Source of the DNA: Rickettsiaceae bacterium
GTDB lineage: Bacteria > Pseudomonadota > Alphaproteobacteria > Rickettsiales > UBA6187
Assembly (NCBI GenBank): GCA_021323415.1
Contig: JAJONM010000002.1
Location: 1-51,181 of the forward strand
Length of the DNA: 51,181 bases
Direction: 5' to 3'
Under the pieces are notes generated by a model. That model had not been told where the DNA came from, ran no database searches, and saw only the letters and a list, made by a program, of their open reading frames with translations. Below are positions 24,578-34,622 of this stretch, one piece after another. The position numbers were made by a program, and so were the translations under genes. Within the stretch, counting starts at the first letter, position 1. Every line of letters begins with the position of its first letter.

Positions 24578-25498
24578 CTACTTACCCAAATAAATCCCAA
24601 CAATCTGCTCTAGTAATTTTAGAGCTTCTTCACGTGGACGTTGGAAAGTGTTACGACCAATAATTGAGCCATTACCGCCGCCATTGTTGATTTCACGTAT
24701 TTCGCTTAGCAAGCCTTCAGTATCCTTGCTTACACCACCTGAGAATACAACAATTCTACGTCCATTAAAGCATGATTGTTTTATATGAGCAATACGTTCA
24801 GTTAATGTACTAATAGGAATGCCTGCCTTTTCGTAAGATTTTTTAGCTTCGGCCTGTTCTAAATGTGCTGTAGGTGGTTTTACCTTTATAATATGTGCGC
24901 CAAGTAGTGCTGCCATATGAGCAGCATAGGCGGTCACATCCATTGCTGTTTCGCCATCTTTTGAAATTTCTGGTCCACGTGGATATGACCAGATAACTAC
25001 AGCAATACCGTGTGCTTTTGCTTCTTCAGCCATTTCGCGGATTTCTTCCATCATGCAAAATGCTTTGTCTGAACCTGGGTAAATTGTAAACCCAATAGCT
25101 GAGCAACCAAGGCGTAATGCGTCTTTTACTGATCCAGTTAATGCCTGGTCACGAATTCCAGGAGCCAGTGAGTTGCAGCTATTTACCTTTAATATAGTAG
25201 GGATTGCGCCAGCAAATGTGTCGGCACCAGCTTCAATCATGCCAAGCGGGGCAGCGTAAGCGCTAAGACCTGCATCAATTGCAAGCTGAAAATGATAATG
25301 TGGGTCATATGCATCAGGATTTGGGGCAAAACTCCTAGCCGGACCATGTTCAAATCCCTGATCTACAGGTAGAATTACCAGTTTCCCTGTTCCACCCAAT
25401 TTGCCTTGCATAAGGATTCTTGCTAGATTGGCTTTAGTTCCAGGGTTGTCACTCTCATAAAAGCTTAAGATTTTTTTTACTTTATCAGTAAGGTGCAT
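24578..25498 (-). CDS. Class I fructose-bisphosphate aldolase (DhnA family)
   Basis: 306 aa. Cleaves fructose 1,6-bisphosphate to the two triose phosphates through a Schiff base. The family start LVILPVDQGFEHGP and the central VVIWSYPRGPE are visible, and AHIIKVKPP contains the Schiff-base Lys. The phosphate-binding end VFSGGVSKD and GSIIGRNTFQRP is also present. Single-gene unit reading away from a 240-bp upstream gap. The fic operator lies just upstream of fic and 3' of this gene, not upstream of it. Confidence 0.93.
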   Translation of the reverse strand: MHLTDKVKKILSFYESDNPGTKANLARILMQGKLGGTGKLVILPVDQGFEHGPARSFAPNPDAYDPHYHFQLAIDAGLSAYAAPLGMIEAGADTFAGAIPTILKVNSCNSLAPGIRDQALTGSVKDALRLGCSAIGFTIYPGSDKAFCMMEEIREMAEEAKAHGIAVVIWSYPRGPEISKDGETAMDVTAYAAHMAALLGAHIIKVKPPTAHLEQAEAKKSYEKAGIPISTLTERIAHIKQSCFNGRRIVVFSGGVSKDTEGLLSEIREINNGGGNGSIIGRNTFQRPREEALKLLEQIVGIYLGK

Positions 25499-25738
25499 AA
25501 TTATCCTCTAGTTGCGGCATTTATAGTGTTTCCATTTTATTCCCGTACGTTGTCAAACGTCGGCTCATGTAGGGCCTTCTACACGTTGCCTTGTTTTCCT
25601 AGTACTGAAATAAACTAGAAGCACTATAGTTGGGCTTTAGATAAACCAGATAAGGGGATTTTGCAATATTTAAAATTGTAATAGAATTTTTATATCTGGG
25701 TGTTATAAAGACGGTGTTAATATTTTAAATAATTTAGT

Positions 25739-26044
25739 ATGTCTAACGAAAAAAAACATAAATTTGGAATTTCTGCACTTGATCAGGCCGGAATTAATAG
25801 CTACGAAAAGTATGTACTTTATTCACGTAACTCGAAAGCAGAAACAAAAAGTACAGTGGCATCAGATAATTTTGGTGGATGTGAAAGCCGTAATTTTGAT
25901 CCTAGCCCAACTGGGTATTTTAATAAGAAATTATCTAACAAAGTAATTGAGCTATGGCCTTATAATGGTGAGGAGAAAAATTCTGATTATGTTAAAGATA
26001 CAGAAAAAGTAGATGACTCTTCTGTTAGCTCTAAAGGTAGATAA
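25739..26044 (+). CDS. Unrecognised 101-aa polar protein ending SSKGR (candidate effector)
   Basis: Begins MSNEKKHKFG, the same first six residues as the basic protein at 47292. It contains no membrane segment or known domain and ends DDSSVSSKGR. The terminal (K/R)GR also closes the ankyrin proteins at 4168 (DSRGR), 9725 (NKGR) and 10924 (GRGR). Reading frame, polar composition and these tags support a real gene, but the Shine-Dalgarno sequence is poor. A type IV substrate is possible; nothing proves it. Confidence 0.6.
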   Translation: MSNEKKHKFGISALDQAGINSYEKYVLYSRNSKAETKSTVASDNFGGCESRNFDPSPTGYFNKKLSNKVIELWPYNGEEKNSDYVKDTEKVDDSSVSSKGR

Positions 26045-26113
26045 ATTAATCTCTATTGGACATATTAAGTATATATAGTAACATACCATTTTGTGCGTAC
26101 ATAGGTATTGTTT

Positions 26114-26788
26114 ATGCATTTTGTTTTTCGTGTATTGCTGGTTTTGCTGTTAGGCATATCTTCTGCGTGGGGGCAGGAGAGTAAGCCGCTGACTTCGGAG
26201 TTGACTCGCGATATAAAAATCATAGTGCTGGGTGATGGATTAATGTCTGGTTATGGTGTAAGCAAAGGGCGAGATTTTCCTGCCACTTTAGGCCGTCGCT
26301 TACTAACCAGAAAAAACAGTAATTTTCGCATACACAACAGATCGGTTGATGGTTATACAAGCGCAGATGGTGTAAAACAAATTAATAAGATTATATATGA
26401 AAAGCCGGATTTAGTTATACTAGAGCTAGGTAGTCGTGATGTGTTTAATCGAATACCACTGCAGACAACATATAAAAACCTTGCTGCAATTGTAACTGCA
26501 TTACAGGAAAAGAAAATATTTGTTTTGGTAATGGCTACACAGCCACCATCTGGAATCAGCAAAGAGTATGAAGAAAAATTTACTGGTATGTATAATTACC
26601 TATCAAACCAACACAAAGTGCCATTGCATCCTGATATTATGAAGGATGTATCTGATAAGCCTGCTTTAATGCAAAAAGATGGTTTTCATCCTAATCAGAA
26701 TGGAATAGATGTGATGGCAGATAACGCGGCTTCTATTGCGGAAAAAATGCTAAGGTATGTCAGGAAGCAATTGCAAGGGAGCAAATAA
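26114..26788 (+). CDS. SGNH/GDSL hydrolase fold protein with degenerate active site
   Basis: 224 aa with a signal peptide (hydrophobic LLVLLLGISSAWG before QESK). The overall pattern follows TesA-type esterases: block I VLGDGLMSGYG, block III ILELGSRDVF, block V DGFHPNQNGI. The catalytic Ser of GDS is Gly (residue 42) and the oxyanion Asn of GxND is Arg (residue 108), while the Asp189/His192 pair remains. Activity by the standard mechanism is therefore unlikely. The ATG at 26114 has AGG at the right distance; a TTG two codons upstream is less likely. It faces the SH3 gene tail to tail with no gap. Confidence 0.8.
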   Translation: MHFVFRVLLVLLLGISSAWGQESKPLTSELTRDIKIIVLGDGLMSGYGVSKGRDFPATLGRRLLTRKNSNFRIHNRSVDGYTSADGVKQINKIIYEKPDLVILELGSRDVFNRIPLQTTYKNLAAIVTALQEKKIFVLVMATQPPSGISKEYEEKFTGMYNYLSNQHKVPLHPDIMKDVSDKPALMQKDGFHPNQNGIDVMADNAASIAEKMLRYVRKQLQGSK

Positions 26789-27274
26789 TTAATTATACGC
26801 CTCGTCTTTTTTTACTCCCCATAAATTTTTTTGTTCTATCCAGCCTTTTTCATCATCAACGCGAATTTTGCACCAGCTGTTTTTGCATGATAGTAATTCG
26901 GCAACAACGCCATTTTCCGCGATAACCACTACACTGGAAGTCGGTATTGGTAAGCGAAATATTTCCTGAACACCATTAGTATGGATAAGTACATATCTTT
27001 TACCTGAGAGCAGGCTTTCATGTATCCAGCCTACTTCCCCGTTAATATCCTCAATTTTACGCCAGGTTTCAAATGTCGCAGTGATTTGCACCGGCCAGTT
27101 AGGGCGCATATAAATCCATGAAATAGGATAACGCACACTAGGCCCAGTTCTAAGATTAGCCTTGTCAGCTTTAATTGTGGCATAATATGGTAGTTGCGGA
27201 GAAGTTTTAGCCGTTGCTGAGAGGCAAAAAAGCGTTGCTGTAATTGCAATCAAAATCAGTTTTAAAGGGTTCAT
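26789..27274 (-). CDS. Periplasmic bacterial SH3-domain protein
   Basis: 161 aa. Signal peptide LILIAITATLFCLSATAK. Two SH3-like modules follow: KADKANLRTGPSVRYPISW to VGWIHESLL, and a second ending WCKIRVDDEKGWIEQKNLWG. The YPISWIYMRPNWPVQI signature fits the alphaproteobacterial SH3_4 type. Likely binds cell-wall peptides; no enzymatic part. The stop codon touches that of the SGNH-like gene on the opposite strand. Confidence 0.88.
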   Translation of the reverse strand: MNPLKLILIAITATLFCLSATAKTSPQLPYYATIKADKANLRTGPSVRYPISWIYMRPNWPVQITATFETWRKIEDINGEVGWIHESLLSGKRYVLIHTNGVQEIFRLPIPTSSVVVIAENGVVAELLSCKNSWCKIRVDDEKGWIEQKNLWGVKKDEAYN

Positions 27275-27428
27275 ATCATTAATTTTTAAATTTTGTAGGC
27301 ATTTTTATAAAAAATCCTGGATACTGTAACTTAGCTGCAGTATTACGTGTTACAAAATATGTTATAGATGACAATAACTTAGTATGTCTTTATACATAAA
27401 GTTCAATTTTGTAAATAGTGTCGGATGA

Positions 27429-28448
<1,020 letters not shown>

Positions 28449-28451
28449 TAT

Positions 28452-29693
28452 TTATACTGACTTACCATTATTATTTTGTCCGCGATTTGTTGGTTTCCTA
28501 GGGCTTTCATCGTTTTCTTCGTGGCTGGTTTCATGGGCTGAAGAAGATGTCCTTGATGCTGTTACCCTATCAGCGAAACTAGTTGTATCTCCTGTATTGG
28601 AGCGCTTCCTGGTATGTGTAACTTCCCTTTCTTTACCTTTATCATCTTTAGATGAGGAAGTAAGGTGTTCCTTTTCAGGCTCGCTACCATAACCATCTAT
28701 TTTATCTCTTGTTGAGCTGTTCGATAAGCGCTCCTCTGATTCGCTTTCTCCAGAGGAGAGTCTTATTGTTGGTGATGATTGAGAAGAGCTAAAAGATTCA
28801 TGGTTACGATGTAATGATGGACTTTTATCTGTAAATATTTTTTTTATAAGTCCAAAAAATCCAGATTTTGATTTGCTTGATGATATTGAATCAGATCTGC
28901 TAGGACTTATATTTGGTGAAGAGTAAGCGCTTGATACCGAATCGGATTTCTTGCGGTTAATATCAGGTGTTGATGGTGCGCTGTTGCTGCTAGAAGGCGT
29001 AAAATCAGGCAATGGTTTACGCTCTGTTTTGGGTGACGATGTTATTCTACCTGAGTCTGTAAATTTTGCAGAAGATGGAACAATTTCTTTAACAGAATTT
29101 TTAAGTAAATCCATTTCTTCTTTTTGTATTTCCTCTTTTAGGAAATCTTTAAATTTATCAGGTGATACATTATTTCTAATTTGTATTTTTGGTGATTGGT
29201 GCATTGCTAATATTTGATCATTAACGTTAATTGATGGTATATCATCCTCATCCACACTCCAGCTTTCCCATATATCATCTTTATCTAAAGATTCATCGGG
29301 GGAGAAAACATCTTTTTCAGGTGCTCTTTCATCTAGTATATCTATAATCGTTGGGTTTGCCATACCTTGGATTTCAAAAAGATGTGCATTGTCTACCACA
29401 TACTTTATTGATTCTTTCAGTATAGATTCATTGCTTTTTAAAAACGCTTTTACATTTGTTGCTGTTTCATCAAAATGATCCAGCACTGATGGCCGCGGCG
29501 ATGTTGCTTTAGTTTTTTCGTGCATTACAAAGTTGTTTGCAATTATTTCTATATATGAATCCTTATCTAATTCATGTTTGTCTTTTGGATTCAAACTGTG
29601 CATATACTCGATATCAAAGTAGTGAGTTACAATATCTGCAACAACGTCAAAAATTTTATTTAATGATGCGTCATCTAATTTATTTCTTGCCAT
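28452..29693 (-). CDS. Unrecognised Ser-rich protein (candidate effector)
   Basis: 413 aa from ATG 29693, chosen because AGGA lies 7 bp upstream; a longer frame to 29762 lacks one. The first 180 residues look folded and helical (DASLNKIFDVVADIVTHYF). The rest is strongly Ser/Asp/Lys-rich and disordered, with SPSRSDSISSSKSKS and a short hydrophobic GFFGLIKKIF. TRKRSNTGD and SFADRVTASR near the C-terminus echo SRKRSIS and NFAEK in the protein at 7994. No signal peptide. Function unknown; a host-directed role is suggested only by the shared motifs and composition. Confidence 0.72.
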   Translation of the reverse strand: MARNKLDDASLNKIFDVVADIVTHYFDIEYMHSLNPKDKHELDKDSYIEIIANNFVMHEKTKATSPRPSVLDHFDETATNVKAFLKSNESILKESIKYVVDNAHLFEIQGMANPTIIDILDERAPEKDVFSPDESLDKDDIWESWSVDEDDIPSINVNDQILAMHQSPKIQIRNNVSPDKFKDFLKEEIQKEEMDLLKNSVKEIVPSSAKFTDSGRITSSPKTERKPLPDFTPSSSNSAPSTPDINRKKSDSVSSAYSSPNISPSRSDSISSSKSKSGFFGLIKKIFTDKSPSLHRNHESFSSSQSSPTIRLSSGESESEERLSNSSTRDKIDGYGSEPEKEHLTSSSKDDKGKEREVTHTRKRSNTGDTTSFADRVTASRTSSSAHETSHEENDESPRKPTNRGQNNNGKSV

Positions 29694-29824
29694 CGTTTTT
29701 CCTGCTATTATCTTAATAACAAATTGACAAATACGTGCTTTATACCTATCGCTTATTAGCAATTTTCTACAAACCTATTGTAACAGTATTGTATTAAGAA
29801 TTTATTAATAGTGAGGAAAAGCCT

Positions 29825-30430
29825 ATGATGAGATATACAATTCGATACTTATTTGTGCCAGCAGTTGCGTTACTTATAACTATCTCGCTCTATAATTGGA
29901 TTGCCCGCAACTTTTTAGAGCCGCAAAATGGCGTTACTTCTACAGGAGAGGCTTTAATTGGTGGTCCATTTACGCTTACTAACCAGGATGGTAAGGAAAT
30001 TTCTGATAGTGATTTTAGTGATAAGTTGATGCTGGTGTATTTTGGTTTTACACATTGCCCAAGTATTTGCCCTACTGATATGGCGGTATTAAGTGAGGCC
30101 CTAAAAAATTTAGGTGATGATGCTAAAAAAATTCAGCCAGTATTTATTACTATTGATCCTGAAAGAGATACTCCAGAGCAGATAAAAAAATTCCTGGCAA
30201 ATTTTTATCCTGGATTTGAAGGGCTAACTGGAACTAAAGAGCAAATAGCTAGTGTTACTGCGGCTTATAGAGTGTATTCACAAAAGGTTGATGCAGAAAA
30301 ATTAGGTGAATATTTGATGGATCATTCATCGTTTACATATCTAATGGGGCGTGATGGAAAGTATATTACGCATTTTACTAGCCAACAAAGTGCGAGTGAA
30401 ATTGTGGAAGGAATTAAGAAGAATTTGTAA
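29825..30430 (+). CDS. SCO1/SenC copper chaperone for cytochrome oxidase
   Basis: 201 aa with an N-terminal membrane anchor (LFVPAVALLITISLYNWIA) and a thioredoxin-fold domain outside the inner membrane. The copper ligands are the CPSIC pair in FGFTHCPSICPTD and the His in MDHSSFTYL. It helps build the CuA site of cytochrome c oxidase. AGGAAAAG precedes the ATG pair (29825/29828). No oxidase genes in the window. Confidence 0.93.
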   Translation: MMRYTIRYLFVPAVALLITISLYNWIARNFLEPQNGVTSTGEALIGGPFTLTNQDGKEISDSDFSDKLMLVYFGFTHCPSICPTDMAVLSEALKNLGDDAKKIQPVFITIDPERDTPEQIKKFLANFYPGFEGLTGTKEQIASVTAAYRVYSQKVDAEKLGEYLMDHSSFTYLMGRDGKYITHFTSQQSASEIVEGIKKNL

Positions 30431-30433
30431 GAA

Positions 30434-30523
30434 AGTGCAAGTTGTTAGTGCAAGTGTAAGTTAAGTAAGTAAAGTAAAAATATAAAATAATTTTTACTTG
30501 CACTTGCACTAACAACTTGCACT
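30434..30523. terminator. Long inverted repeat between converging genes
   Basis: The 28-bp arms 30434-30461 and 30496-30523 are complementary except at one position, around a 34-nt loop. Each arm contains AGTGCAAGT twice. The right arm overlaps the stop codon of the protease gene. It can terminate both transcripts, but it is longer than needed and may be a mobile palindromic element. Confidence 0.7.
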
Positions 30524-31307
30524 ATTCCTTCATGCAATGCACGTTTACGATATAGTCTTTGGCTTTGGTTTCCAGCCATTTATCAGGATAATGATAACGT
30601 GTGTTATCACTACGGTAATATATTTTATTGTTGATTAAAAAGTTGCGTAAGCTATCTAAACTAATTGCCATGCTAGATGTCTTTACTGGTTTTGCATCGG
30701 AATTATTTTCAACTGCTTCAGCTAAATAAAAACTCATTTTACCAACTACTACTCCAACAACATTTCCATTATCATCAAGTAGTGGGCCGCCACTATTTCC
30801 TTTTTCAACTGCATCAGTAAATTGCACTCTCTTTATACCGTCGTATAGATCTTCCGGATCAGTAATTACTGCTTTTTTTACCATGTAATCACCACGAATC
30901 CCGCGTTCAAGTGGGTAACCTATCACGGTCACTTCTTCACCTTTATTTACTGGGATTTCATCACCACGTAATTGTGCAATTCGCATTGGATTTATTGATG
31001 TGCGAAGTAGTGCTAAATCATTTTTTTTATCGATTGATTCTAGAGTTGCATAACCAGGTTTTATATTTCCACCTCGAATATTTATACTCTTGCAACCTTG
31101 TACAACATGTTCGTTAGTAACGATGTAATTATTACTTACGTAGAAGCCAGTGCCACTTGTGAAGTGAGTAAATTTTTGTGTTTGCCCCTGTTCTTCAGCG
31201 TTGGTTTTATACTGAATAATGTTCGGTGGTAATTGGCTGTCAGCAAGGGATACCAAGGGTAAGCTGGCGATTGTTAAAAAATAAAATACCTTACTTAGTT
31301 TCATCAT
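30522..31307 (-). CDS. Periplasmic trypsin-like serine protease
   Basis: 261 aa. Signal peptide VFYFLTIASLPLVSLA. The chymotrypsin fold has the full triad: His in VTNEHVVQG, Asp in KKNDLALLR and Ser in EKGNSGGPLLDD. It resembles the protease half of DegP/HtrA but lacks a PDZ domain. It ends with a short Cys-containing tail (VNVHCMKE). Likely a periplasmic or secreted protease; substrate unknown. Confidence 0.88.
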   Translation of the reverse strand: MMKLSKVFYFLTIASLPLVSLADSQLPPNIIQYKTNAEEQGQTQKFTHFTSGTGFYVSNNYIVTNEHVVQGCKSINIRGGNIKPGYATLESIDKKNDLALLRTSINPMRIAQLRGDEIPVNKGEEVTVIGYPLERGIRGDYMVKKAVITDPEDLYDGIKRVQFTDAVEKGNSGGPLLDDNGNVVGVVVGKMSFYLAEAVENNSDAKPVKTSSMAISLDSLRNFLINNKIYYRSDNTRYHYPDKWLETKAKDYIVNVHCMKE

Positions 31308-31544
31308 TTTTTCTATTATTCTTACCTGAACACATAAGAATAATTTTACTGCAACAAAGTTAATTATTTATTAATAAAAGTAGTGCATAATGAAGATGAA
31401 AAATAATGAAACTAAAAATTGCAATTTGTGTCGACAAGTGTTGCGTTATTAGTTTATTTATATATAATGATATTCATCTAATAATTTTACTCACATGGTG
31501 TGATGTTATATTAGATTATTTTATAAATGAAAGTGTAATTAAAT

Positions 31545-33251
31545 ATGATGGCATACTTTCACAATAATTGTTTATATACCTTCGTTGAGCTACAACGAAA
31601 AGCCATCGAGCCCCTTCGTCAACTAGTTTCGATAAATAGAGAATTCAGTAATTCATTGTTTTCTAAATCATCAATTGGCAGATCTATTTTAGCATCGTTT
31701 GAATTGTTTGAAAGAATAACACGTAATTATGAAAAACCTGCATTTGGAATTGCACATACAAATGTGAATGGAAAAAAAGTTGCGATAAAAGAAAAAACAA
31801 TTTTATCGAGAACTTTCTGTGATCTGATTCATTTTGAAAAAGCTGAAAATTATAATCTTCCAAAAATGTTAGTAGTTGCACCATTGTCTGGTCACTATGC
31901 AACATTGCTACGTGGAACGGTTGAAGGATTGCTTCCTCACTTTGATGTTTATATCACTGATTGGGTTAATGCTCGTGATGTGCCGATGGATGAAGGTTCA
32001 TTCGGGCTTAACGATTTTGTAAGCTATGTTACTTTGTTTATGCAAACTTTAGGGCCTGACTTAAATGTTACGGCGGTATGCCAGCCATCAGTTCCTGTGT
32101 CGGCAGCAGTTTCTATTATGTCGAAAGAAAATGATCCAATGGTTCCTGCTAATTTAATATTAATGGGTGGACCGATTGATACTCGTCATAACCCGACAGA
32201 AGTAAATGATTATGCAACTGAGAAAACTATTTTCTGGCTAGAGACGAATGTAATAACAAAAGTTCCAATGAACTATGCTGGTGCTGGCAGGTCGGTATAT
32301 CCTGGATTTACACAGCTTTCAGGGTTCATGGCTATGAATATGCAGATGCATATAAAAGCACATTGGGATTTATATACTCAATTAGTTGAAGGTGATGGCG
32401 AGAGTGCTGAAGCGCATAAAAAATTTTATAACGAGTATCTATCGGTAATGGACTTGCCCGCAGAATTTTATCTAGATACAGTAAATACAGTATTTAAGAA
32501 ACATTTGTTGCCTCGTGGTAAAATGATTTGTAATGGAAAGGAAGTGCATCTTTCGGATATAGATAAAACTTCACTTCTATGCATAGAAGGTGAATTGGAT
32601 GATATTTCTGGAATCGGCCAAACTAAAGCGGCTATTACTTTATGTAAAAATATTCCAGAGAAAAGGAAAAAATACCACTTACAGAAAGATGTCGGTCATT
32701 ATGGAATATTTAATGGTAGACGTTATCGTGAGTTTGTAGTGCCAGTAATAGTTAGTTTCGTGGCTAAAAATGCCGAAACTGAAGGGCACAAAAAGAATAA
32801 AAAGGCAACCGCGCATTCTGCGGAAAAAACTGCACCGGCCAGGAAGGCCAGGTCTGTTATGCCTATACGGAATTCTTTTGCTGTGAAAACAGCGGAGAAT
32901 ACAGTGGCGGCCAGTAAGGCTTCTGCTGTTAAAATTAATGAACCAACCAAAATAGGAGTACCTAACATGACTATAGCTAAAAAACCTGCGGCTAAAAAAC
33001 CAGCTGCAAAAAAGAAAGTAGTTGCTAAAAAGAAGCCGGCTGCAAAAGCTACTGCTGTTAAAAAAGTAGCAGTTGCTAAAAAGCCAGCGGCTAAAAAACC
33101 AGCTGCTAAAAAGCCAGCTGCTAAAAAAACTGTAGCTAAAAAGCCAGCTGCTAAGAAAACTGTAGCTAAAAAGCCAGCTGCTAAAAAGCCAGCTGCTAAA
33201 AAAACTACAGCTAAAAAACCAGCTGCTAAAAAAACTACAGCTAAAAAGTAG
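31545..33251 (+). CDS. phaZ: Intracellular polyhydroxyalkanoate depolymerase fused to a histone-H1-like tail
   Basis: 568 aa. Residues 1-405 are a complete PhaZ (intracellular PHB depolymerase): VVAPLSGHYATLLRGTVE, the nucleophile region AVCQPSVPV (catalytic Cys type), the acid in ELDDISGIG and His in VGHYGIFNGRRYR. From about 475 to the end the sequence is almost only Ala, Lys and Pro (repeats AAKKPAAKK, VAKKP), as in histone H1-like bacterial proteins and the DNA-binding tail of phasin PhaF. The tail would tie the enzyme, and perhaps the granule, to the nucleoid. A potential internal start (ATG 32967 with AGGAG) sits exactly at the start of the tail. I see no PHA synthase in the window. Confidence 0.88.
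   Translation: MMAYFHNNCLYTFVELQRKAIEPLRQLVSINREFSNSLFSKSSIGRSILASFELFERITRNYEKPAFGIAHTNVNGKKVAIKEKTILSRTFCDLIHFEKAENYNLPKMLVVAPLSGHYATLLRGTVEGLLPHFDVYITDWVNARDVPMDEGSFGLNDFVSYVTLFMQTLGPDLNVTAVCQPSVPVSAAVSIMSKENDPMVPANLILMGGPIDTRHNPTEVNDYATEKTIFWLETNVITKVPMNYAGAGRSVYPGFTQLSGFMAMNMQMHIKAHWDLYTQLVEGDGESAEAHKKFYNEYLSVMDLPAEFYLDTVNTVFKKHLLPRGKMICNGKEVHLSDIDKTSLLCIEGELDDISGIGQTKAAITLCKNIPEKRKKYHLQKDVGHYGIFNGRRYREFVVPVIVSFVAKNAETEGHKKNKKATAHSAEKTAPARKARSVMPIRNSFAVKTAENTVAASKASAVKINEPTKIGVPNMTIAKKPAAKKPAAKKKVVAKKKPAAKATAVKKVAVAKKPAAKKPAAKKPAAKKTVAKKPAAKKTVAKKPAAKKPAAKKTTAKKPAAKKTTAKK
32967..33251 (+). CDS. Possible nested Lys/Ala/Pro-rich histone-H1-like protein
   Basis: In frame with phaZ, ATG 32967 (codon 475) is preceded by AGGAG at 32954-32958, 8 bp away. 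It would give a 94-aa basic protein starting MTIAKKPAAKK. Either this start is used as well as the long one, making a free DNA-binding protein, or it is the scar of an ancestral separate gene joined to phaZ by loss of a stop codon. Confidence 0.35.
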   Translation: MTIAKKPAAKKPAAKKKVVAKKKPAAKATAVKKVAVAKKPAAKKPAAKKPAAKKTVAKKPAAKKTVAKKPAAKKPAAKKTTAKKPAAKKTTAKK

Positions 33252-33308
33252 TAGTCGATAACTTGTTTTGACTTGGCATATGGTGTTTTTTAATATAAAA
33301 AGGGCCGT

Positions 33309-34589
33309 ATGAGTGAGTCAAAATTTCTAAAGTTATTCAATCAGCGAGGCTTTTTTCATCAGGTAACTGATGAAGAAGGCCTCTCTGCTTTTCTGGGCGA
33401 TGCTGAAAAAAAAGGCGTGCCAGCTCCTGTATATATAGGTTTTGACTGCACAGCTACTAGCTTACACGTAGGCAGCCTGGTGCAGATTATGATACTTCGC
33501 TGGCTACAAAAATCCGGCCATAAGCCTATTGTTTTACTAGGCGGAGGTACTACAAAAGTAGGTGATCCTTCTGGCAAAGATGAATCCAGAAAAATGCTGT
33601 CAGATGCAGATATACACAGTAATCTCCTTGGTATTAAGGCTGTTATTAGTAAATTTGTTGATTTTGAGGATAAATACGACGCCAAGAGCAATAAAGCATA
33701 TCTGGTAGATAATGACGAATGGCTATCCAAGCTTAATTATATTCAGGTTTTGCGTGAATACGGAAAGCATTTTTCTATCAATAAAATGCTTACTTTCGAG
33801 AGTGTAAAATTGCGTTTGGAACGTGAAAGTCACTTAAGTTTCCTTGAATTTAACTACATGATTCTACAGGCAATAGACTTCGTAAAGCTTTATGAAAACT
33901 ATGGATGCCGCTTACAAATAGGCGGTTCTGACCAATGGGGAAATATCATAAATGGTATTGAGCTTGGCCGGAAAATTAACAATGAAAATGCGGAATTATT
34001 CGGCCTTACTACTCCTCTTATAACCACCGCATCTGGCGCTAAAATGGGTAAAACCGCACAAGGTGCTATATGGCTTTCAGAAGATAGAGTTTCGCCTTAT
34101 GATTACTGGCAATTCTGGCGTAATACCGAAGATAAAGATGTAGGCCGTTTCCTTAGGTTATTTACGGAAATTACGATTGATGAAATCGAAAAATTAGAGA
34201 GGCTGGATGGCGCTGAAATTAATCAGGCTAAAATCGTTTTAGCTAATGCGGCAACTACAATTTGCCATGGGCAAGATGCTGCAAAAGAAGCAGAGGAGAC
34301 GGCGCGTAAAACTTTTGAGCAAGGTGGTTTTGGTGATTCTCTTCCTGTTATAGAGTTGCCTAAGAGTGAATTAGCAGAAGGTGTTCCTGCGTTTAAATTA
34401 CTTACATTATCAGGCTTGGCAGAATCAGGAAAAGCTGCAAAAAGACTAGTTCAAGGCGGTGGTGCAAAAATAAATGATGCTGCTATTGCTGATGAAATGC
34501 GGCTGATTACTCTTTCTGATATAAATGCTGAAGGGGTGATTAAGCTATCAAGCGGCAAGAAAAAACACGCTATCGTAAAAGCTGTTTAA
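33309..34589 (+). CDS. tyrS: Tyrosyl-tRNA synthetase
   Basis: 426 aa. Class I synthetase. The HIGH equivalent is LHVGSL near residue 53, the tyrosine pocket includes [11 protein letters not shown], the KMSKS equivalent is KMGKT, and a C-terminal S4 RNA-binding domain ([17 protein letters not shown]) is present. Start ATG with AAGGG upstream. Complete and ordinary. Confidence 0.96.
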   Translation: MSESKFLKLFNQRGFFHQVTDEEGLSAFLGDAEKKGVPAPVYIGFDCTATSLHVGSLVQIMILRWLQKSGHKPIVLLGGGTTKVGDPSGKDESRKMLSDADIHSNLLGIKAVISKFVDFEDKYDAKSNKAYLVDNDEWLSKLNYIQVLREYGKHFSINKMLTFESVKLRLERESHLSFLEFNYMILQAIDFVKLYENYGCRLQIGGSDQWGNIINGIELGRKINNENAELFGLTTPLITTASGAKMGKTAQGAIWLSEDRVSPYDYWQFWRNTEDKDVGRFLRLFTEITIDEIEKLERLDGAEINQAKIVLANAATTICHGQDAAKEAEETARKTFEQGGFGDSLPVIELPKSELAEGVPAFKLLTLSGLAESGKAAKRLVQGGGAKINDAAIADEMRLITLSDINAEGVIKLSSGKKKHAIVKAV

Positions 34590-34606
34590 TATCCTGGCTG
34601 GATATT
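34588..34606 (+). terminator. Short hairpin after tyrS
   Basis: AATATCC (34588-34594) and GGATATT (34600-34606) pair perfectly around TGGCT, overlapping the tyrS stop codon. No T-tract, so only a weak terminator candidate. Confidence 0.35.
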
Positions 34607-34622
34607 AAGATATGGTAGTAGT

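Noticed and set aside
31545..33251. PHA synthase (phaC) as identity of the polyester gene
   Set aside because: The signatures SGHYATLLRGTVE, CQPSVPV and VGHYGIFNGRRYR are those of the intracellular depolymerase PhaZ; the synthase lipase-like box is absent.
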